This document shows positions 1 to 5,099 of a stretch of DNA of 5,099 nucleotides, piece by piece (within the stretch, counting starts at the first letter, position 1; each line of letters starts with the position of its first letter). The stretch is from Verrucomicrobiaceae bacterium. Its GTDB lineage: Bacteria; Verrucomicrobiota; Verrucomicrobiae; Verrucomicrobiales; Akkermansiaceae. The notes below the pieces were generated by a model. The model did not search any database, had not been told where the DNA came from, and saw nothing but the letters and a program-made list of their open reading frames with translations. Position numbers and translations under genes: made by a program. The stretch lies in contig RPOS01000188.1 in the NCBI GenBank assembly GCA_003820635.1, positions 1 to 5,099 on the forward strand, in the 5' to 3' direction.

Positions 1-1521
<1,521 letters not shown>

Positions 1522-1691
1522 GAGCCCGTGGATGTGGCGGATCATGAGACGGTCGTCCATCGCCGACTGTGTTTGTGCGGAGCTTTTCGCCTCTGGCCGT
1601 ATTTCACGAGATTTTGGATTGACGAGGGCATGCCAATCAGGTTTTTCTCCGCCTGTCGTTGTTGCGACTGAGTCTCATTAAAAACTGCTGC
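1522..1691. other. Divergent intergenic region between uup-like gene and receptor
   Basis: This stretch separates two divergent genes and must carry promoters for both. It is locally more AT-rich than the flanking genes, especially 1600-1620 and 1641-1690. On the plus strand a TTGACG resembling a -35 box lies at 1619-1624, but what follows at the right distance (a T-run at 1642-1646) is not a convincing -10 box. On the minus strand a TTGGCA lies in the same area, also without a good partner. No promoter is therefore assigned. If the ABC-F gene starts at 1560 rather than 1521, the region shrinks to 1561-1691. Confidence 0.6.
1664..1682 (+). promoter_or_regulatory. Possible Fur-box-like operator upstream of the receptor
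   Basis: A 19-base stretch centred on the palindrome TGAG-T-CTCA (1669-1677), followed by TTA. By hand alignment it matches about 11 of 19 positions of the classical Fur box, and it ends 9 bases before the receptor ATG. Fur commonly represses ferric-chelate receptor genes from sites near the start, so the position makes sense. The match is weak and could be chance, and no promoter could be placed to show how it would act. Confidence 0.25.
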
Positions 1692-3797
1692 ATGAAATTA
1701 AATCGAATTGCTCATTTTAGCGCTGCGGCTTCGTTTGCTGGCATTGCGATTTCGCTCAGCGCTTCCGCGCAGGATGTGCTGAAAACCCTGGACGCGATGG
1801 TGGTCACCGCCGAATCGGAGGCCGATGAAACCAACCAGCAAGGCTGGCTGCCCGATGTGATCGGCGCGGCGATTTTCGCGGGCAAGAAAACCGCAGTGAT
1901 CGATCTGGATGCCCAAGCGCGGAATGTGGGAAACAATTACCGTCAGGCGCTATCGCAGACGCCCAGCCTGCTGCTTTCCGAAGAATCCTCGCCGCTGGTC
2001 AGCATCGGCTACCGCGGCCTCAACCCGCACCGGGCGCAATTCACGCAGGTTTTACGCGACGGCATCCCGATCCACGCCGACCAGATGGGCTACCCGGAGG
2101 CCTACTACACGCCGCCGCTCGATACAGTGGACCGTATCGAGTTCCTGCACGGCGGAGCGGCCTTGCAACACGGGCCACAGCCGGGAGGTTCGCTCAACTA
2201 CATCACCCACCGTCCGCGCACCGACAAGGAATTCTCGCTGCGTACCCAGCACGTCGTGGGCAGTGACGATCTCTACTCCACCTTCAGTTCTGCCGACGGA
2301 ACGGTGGGAAAACTCGGCTACTATCTTTATTTCAATCACCGCGAGAGCGACGGTTTCCGCTCCGCCAACAGCGACTATGATCTCAACAACGCCGCCATCA
2401 AGCTGCTCTACTCCCTCGACAATGGCGGCAAGCTCATCTTCAACGCCGATACGTATGAGGAAAACCACGGCGAGCCCGGCGGCCTGAGCATCGCCGATTT
2501 CAACTCGGGCAGCCTCAAGGCCACGCGTCTGCATGACCGCTTCTCGCTGGATCGGGATTCGGTCTCTCTGACATACGAGATCGAACCGACGCCGGATGCC
2601 TTCTTCACCGCCAACGCCTGGTGGAGCGACTACACGCGCTACAGCAAACGGCAGCGCGGCGGTGGTTTCGGCACGCTACCGAGCGGCGGGACCGCCAACT
2701 CCAACTCGATCGAGAACCAGGAGTTCGAAACACTGGGGTTCGATTCCCGCTACCGCCTCAACTGGGGCGGCGAAGCGCAGCACACCCTGAGCGCCGGCGT
2801 CCAGATCTATCATGTCGATTCGCCCCGCACTGACGAGCGTGGTGCCACGCCATCCGCATCCTCAGGCCAGGTGCGGCGCGCCTCGGACCGCGAGGTGATG
2901 TATGTGCCGCTCTTTGTGGAGAACAAGTTCCGCTTCGGTGATTTCTCGATCACCCCGGGTTTGAGGCTGGAAAACATCCGCCAGGAGGTGGACGAGCATA
3001 TCAACCTCGACAAGGGATCCACCGAGGACAAGTCCTACAGCGACCACATCCCGCTGGCCGGACTTGGCATGGAATACGCGGTGGACGAGGTTTCGGCGGT
3101 CTATGGCAACATTTCACAGGCTTATCGCCCGCGGATTTTCACCGAGGCGGTGCCGCTCGGCAGTGGTCAGGTCATCAACGACGATCTGGAGGAAGGCAAG
3201 GCCTTGGAATACGAACTGGGTTATCGTTCGCGTCCGAAGGAGTGGCTCACCCTCGATGCCAGCCTCTTCCTGCTCGCGTTCGAGGACCAGATCGGCCAGG
3301 TGACGCGCGGCGGAGTCACTTTCTTTGAAAACGTCGGTGACTCCGTGCACAAGGGTATTGATCTTTCCGTCAACACGGACCTGCTTGGCCTGATGGTCGG
3401 CGGCAAGGAATACGGCACCTTGGACTGGTATGTGAACGCCACGTTGCTGGACGCCGAGTTCACCGACGGCCCCAACGACGGCAAAACTCCCCAATACGCG
3501 CCGGATTACATCCTGCGCAGCGGCTTCAACTACAACTTCGATGACAAGCTCAAGCTGAGCCTCGGAGCCACCCTCCTGAACGACCATTACGCGGACGACA
3601 ACAACACCGCAAACTTCGCAGTGCCAGCCTACATGGTCTGGGACCTCACCGCGGAGTGGAAGGTGCACGAAAACCTGCGCCTCCTTGCCGGCATCAACAA
3701 CCTGTTTGACGAAAGCTACTTCGCCCGCGTCCGCTCCGACGGGATCGATCCCGCCAACGGCCGCAACTACTACGTCGGCGCTTCCCTCGAATTCTGA
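1692..3797 (+). CDS. TonB-dependent outer-membrane receptor, FecA-like (probable ferric-chelate uptake)
   Basis: An outer-membrane gated beta-barrel that imports a surface-bound ligand using energy from TonB. Residues 1-26 form a signal peptide: basic start, hydrophobic core, Ala-Ser-Ala cleavage site before Gln27. A TonB box-like DAMVVTA sits at 34-40, only a few residues into the mature protein, so there is no N-terminal signalling domain of the kind used with sigma/anti-sigma regulators. The plug is about 55-175, with GYRGLNPHR (106-114), VDRIEFLHGG (146-155) and the FecA-style GPQPGGSLNYIT (161-172). The barrel runs from about 185 to Phe701; near its end are NNLFDESYF (669-677) and a final strand closing on an aromatic residue, as barrel assembly requires. 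The total of 701 residues is a normal complete length. The ATG at 1692 is chosen because the signal peptide begins there; a TTG at 1659 would add 11 residues of no evident use. No clear Shine-Dalgarno precedes either. It is the first gene of a likely operon with tonB and exbB. Residues 387-393 (PSASSGQ) look like an insert in a surface loop. Family is certain; the ligand is inferred only from FecA resemblance, and other chelates, cobalamin or sugars are not excluded. Confidence 0.94.
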   Translation: MKLNRIAHFSAAASFAGIAISLSASAQDVLKTLDAMVVTAESEADETNQQGWLPDVIGAAIFAGKKTAVIDLDAQARNVGNNYRQALSQTPSLLLSEESSPLVSIGYRGLNPHRAQFTQVLRDGIPIHADQMGYPEAYYTPPLDTVDRIEFLHGGAALQHGPQPGGSLNYITHRPRTDKEFSLRTQHVVGSDDLYSTFSSADGTVGKLGYYLYFNHRESDGFRSANSDYDLNNAAIKLLYSLDNGGKLIFNADTYEENHGEPGGLSIADFNSGSLKATRLHDRFSLDRDSVSLTYEIEPTPDAFFTANAWWSDYTRYSKRQRGGGFGTLPSGGTANSNSIENQEFETLGFDSRYRLNWGGEAQHTLSAGVQIYHVDSPRTDERGATPSASSGQVRRASDREVMYVPLFVENKFRFGDFSITPGLRLENIRQEVDEHINLDKGSTEDKSYSDHIPLAGLGMEYAVDEVSAVYGNISQAYRPRIFTEAVPLGSGQVINDDLEEGKALEYELGYRSRPKEWLTLDASLFLLAFEDQIGQVTRGGVTFFENVGDSVHKGIDLSVNTDLLGLMVGGKEYGTLDWYVNATLLDAEFTDGPNDGKTPQYAPDYILRSGFNYNFDDKLKLSLGATLLNDHYADDNNTANFAVPAYMVWDLTAEWKVHENLRLLAGINNLFDESYFARVRSDGIDPANGRNYYVGASLEF
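2821..2880. repeat. Imperfect inverted repeat flanking a short insert-like segment in the receptor gene
   Basis: Arms cgccccgcac (2821-2830) and gtgcggcgcg (2871-2880) are complementary at 9 of 10 positions and bracket 40 bases. The bracketed DNA includes ccatccgcatcctcaggc at 2850-2867, which encodes Pro-Ser-Ala-Ser-Ser-Gly and continues into Gln. This resembles the PSTSSGQ peptide left when a small dispersed palindromic repeat (CTTCGACAAGCTCAGG type, known from several bacterial genomes) is read in one frame. The reading frame stays open. The GC-rich context makes chance pairing possible. Confidence 0.3.
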
Positions 3798-3808
3798 ACC
3801 TCCAACTT

Positions 3809-3822
3809 CCCTCACTTGAGGG
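3809..3822 (+). promoter_or_regulatory. Hairpin covering the likely tonB ribosome binding site
   Basis: The gap between the receptor stop (3795-3797) and the tonB ATG (3833) contains CCCTC (3809-3813), ACTT, then GAGGG (3818-3822): a perfect 5-base-pair stem with a 4-base loop. GAGGG is the best Shine-Dalgarno candidate for tonB, 10 bases before its ATG. If the stem forms, it hides that site; ribosomes finishing the receptor at 3797 could open it, which would couple the two translations. The stem is short and has no U-tract after it, so it is not a good terminator. The function is inferred. Confidence 0.4.
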
Positions 3823-3832
3823 CTTCACAGCC

Positions 3833-4582
3833 ATGACATCCAGTGCTTTGTTCTCCCCCGCACCCGCCATGCAATCGGTCTTCCACTCGCTGAACATCGG
3901 CACGCTCGCCGCCTGGCTGAGCGTGGCCGGCTTTGGCACCGTGGGCGTGGTGGTGCCGCACTGGCACCCGTCCCCGGCGCTGCCTGCGGTGGCGGAAACC
4001 ACGGTGTTTGATCAGGATTTCATGCTTGGCGATCCCGGCCCCACCACAAGCGGTGCTGCGGTGGCGGAGTCCGCAACCGTTGAGCAGGCCGAATCGCTGC
4101 CCGCGCCGCCGGAATTGCAGCCGATCGCGGAGCTTGCGCCCTTGCCGGAAATTCCAGCCATGCCGGTCCGCGCTGCAGCCACCCATGAAGCTCCCGCCAT
4201 CCGGGAGTCCACTGCGCGCCGCACGACACGATCCGGAGCGGTTGGCCAGACCCGCTCCACCACCGTTTCATCCGCGCGCAGCGGCAGCGGTGGCAGCAGT
4301 GGGGTTTCCACCGCATCCGGCATGTCCAGCGCGGACCGTCTCGCCGCCGGGCGCATGCCTGCGCCCGTTTATCCGGCGGAGTGCCGTCGCAAGGGGCAGA
4401 CGGGCACCGTCGTGGTCGAGTTCACCGTGGACAGCTCCGGCCGTGTGATTTCCGCCCACGCCAAGTCACCCTCACCTTGGCCGCTGCTCAACAACGAGGC
4501 TGTCCGCACCGTGCGCTGCTGGAAGTTTCCGCCGGGTGGCATCATGAAACTTCAGCGCCCCATCGTCTTCCAACTCCGTTAG
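3833..4582 (+). CDS. tonB: TonB-family energy transducer
   Basis: This protein is anchored in the inner membrane and spans the periplasm to pass proton-motive energy from the ExbB/ExbD motor to outer-membrane receptors. In its 249 residues there is a short cytoplasmic N-terminus, one membrane segment at about 20-42, a Pro-rich acidic stretch (about 45-112), an Arg/Ser/Gly-rich stretch (113-174) and a TonB C-terminal domain at 175-249. The last contains PAPVYPAECRRKGQTG (176-191), a beta-strand with FTVDSSGRV (197-205), LLNNEAVRTVRCWKFPPG (218-235) and a closing strand. Ser15 and His18 lie just before the membrane segment, roughly where E. coli TonB has the Ser/His pair important for contact with ExbB. 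The first ATG is chosen because GAGGG lies 10 bases upstream; an ATG at 3869 (residue 13) is also possible. The gene lies 35 bases after the receptor and 7 bases before the exbB-like gene, which points to co-transcription and to service of that receptor, though it may serve others too. The family call is firm; orthology to E. coli TonB is not implied. Confidence 0.9.
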   Translation: MTSSALFSPAPAMQSVFHSLNIGTLAAWLSVAGFGTVGVVVPHWHPSPALPAVAETTVFDQDFMLGDPGPTTSGAAVAESATVEQAESLPAPPELQPIAELAPLPEIPAMPVRAAATHEAPAIRESTARRTTRSGAVGQTRSTTVSSARSGSGGSSGVSTASGMSSADRLAAGRMPAPVYPAECRRKGQTGTVVVEFTVDSSGRVISAHAKSPSPWPLLNNEAVRTVRCWKFPPGGIMKLQRPIVFQLR

Positions 4583-4589
4583 AAACTCC

Positions 4590-5099
4590 GTGCTCGCAAA
4601 CGTCGTCGTCGAAACCTTCATCGAGGGGGGCTGGGTCATGTGGCCCATCCTAGCCACCTTCTTCCTTGCTCTCTGCGTCATTCTGGACCGCGCCGTGTGG
4701 TGGCTGCGTCTCAAGGGCAGCCTGCGGCCGCAATTGCAGAATCAGGCGCGCGAGGCCATCGGCACCGGTGATTTCGCAAGCGCCTGGAAACTCACCCAAA
4801 ACACTGCGGATCCCTATCTGAAAAACCTCGCGGAAGGCATGACTCACGCCCGCACCTCCATGCTCGCCGCGATGCAACTCCACGCGACCCATCTCATCGA
4901 GAAATCCGAGGCGCGCATGTGGGTGATCAGCACGCTCATCACGCTGGCGCCGCTGTTAGGCTTGTTTGGCACGGTGGTAGGCATCATGGGATCGTTCTCG
5001 TTCGTCGGCGACGAGCAACTCGCCGCCACCAAGGTTTCCGGCGGCATCGCCGAGGCGCTCATCGCCACCGCCGCAGGCATCGGCATCGCCATCCTGTGC
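4590..5099 (+). CDS. exbB: ExbB/TolQ/MotA-type proton channel subunit (C-terminus beyond the window)
   Basis: An inner-membrane subunit that, with an ExbD-type partner, uses proton flow to energise TonB. In the 170 residues present, EGGWVMWPIL (12-21) leads into the first membrane helix (about 17-39), followed by a cytoplasmic region with helices (about 40-110). The second helix contains APLLGLFGTVVGIM (120-133), and the third begins around GGIAEALIATAAGIGIAIL (151-169). Thr128, Glu155 and Thr160 line up with the E. coli ExbB pore residues Thr148, Glu176 and Thr181, so the channel should be functional. The frame opens after a stop at 4545-4547, and GTG at 4590 is the only plausible start before the conserved GGW motif; the next ATG (4638) would cut into helix 1. 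No Shine-Dalgarno is visible, so translation is probably coupled to tonB, whose stop is 7 bases upstream. The last few tens of residues are missing at the window edge. The neighbourhood favours ExbB over TolQ or MotA. Confidence 0.9.
   Translation, partial: MLANVVVETFIEGGWVMWPILATFFLALCVILDRAVWWLRLKGSLRPQLQNQAREAIGTGDFASAWKLTQNTADPYLKNLAEGMTHARTSMLAAMQLHATHLIEKSEARMWVISTLITLAPLLGLFGTVVGIMGSFSFVGDEQLAATKVSGGIAEALIATAAGIGIAILC

Noticed and set aside
1619..1647. TTGACG as a -35 box for the receptor.
   Set aside because: No sequence close to TATAAT occurs 16-18 bases downstream, so it was not called as a promoter.
1659..1691. A TTG at 1659 as receptor start.
   Set aside because: It would place 11 residues, including two cysteines, ahead of a well-formed signal peptide beginning at the ATG at 1692, and has no Shine-Dalgarno.
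1909..2487. A 192-codon plus-strand open frame inside the receptor gene.
   Set aside because: It is a +1 shadow of the receptor plug and barrel, made mostly of Arg, Ser and Thr, as expected from shifted GC-rich codons.
3114..3815. A 233-codon open frame on the minus strand across the end of the receptor gene.
   Set aside because: It lies antisense to clearly conserved barrel sequence, has low-complexity Val/Gly/Glu-rich composition and no recognisable motif. Long antisense frames are expected in GC-rich genes.
3809..3822. The CCCTC/GAGGG hairpin as a transcription terminator after the receptor.
   Set aside because: The stem is only 5 base pairs with no following run of T, and tonB begins 10 bases later in the same direction.

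Overview
This GC-rich window looks like chromosomal DNA from a Gram-negative, outer-membrane-bearing bacterium. It carries a TonB-dependent outer-membrane receptor with its own TonB and ExbB-type energy-transducing proteins. The style of the TonB C-terminal domain (a Cys-Trp-Lys-Phe-Pro-Pro-Gly ending), the generally weak Shine-Dalgarno signals and the mix of genes would fit Verrucomicrobiota. That assignment is an impression from family resemblance and was not tested by any search.

Layout. Positions 1-1521 (minus strand) hold the N-terminal 507 codons of an ABC-F ATPase of the Uup type; its C-terminus lies beyond the left edge. Positions 1522-1691 form the divergent intergenic region, which must hold the promoters for both directions. 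A weak Fur-box-like sequence lies just before the receptor start. Positions 1692-3797 (plus strand) encode a complete 701-residue FecA-like TonB-dependent receptor. A 35-base gap follows, with a small hairpin that covers the likely ribosome binding site of the next gene. Positions 3833-4582 encode a 249-residue TonB-family protein. After 7 more bases, a GTG codon at 4590 starts an ExbB/TolQ/MotA-type proton-channel subunit that runs off the right edge at 5099.

How the genes fit together. The receptor, TonB and ExbB are co-directional and tightly packed, so they are probably one operon. An exbD-type gene is expected next but is outside the window. The receptor would bind a ligand, probably a ferric chelate, at the cell surface. 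The ExbB(-ExbD) motor in the inner membrane would use the proton gradient to energise TonB, whose C-terminal domain would engage the receptor's TonB box (about residues 34-40). The Uup-like protein is a cytosolic ribosome-associated ATPase with no evident link to this transport.

I see no RNA gene, CRISPR array, insertion sequence or phage gene. Nothing here is clearly a new system. The points most worth a second look are a short low-complexity insert in a receptor loop flanked by an imperfect inverted repeat, the hairpin over the tonB ribosome binding site, and the unusual Arg/Ser/Gly linker of the TonB protein.
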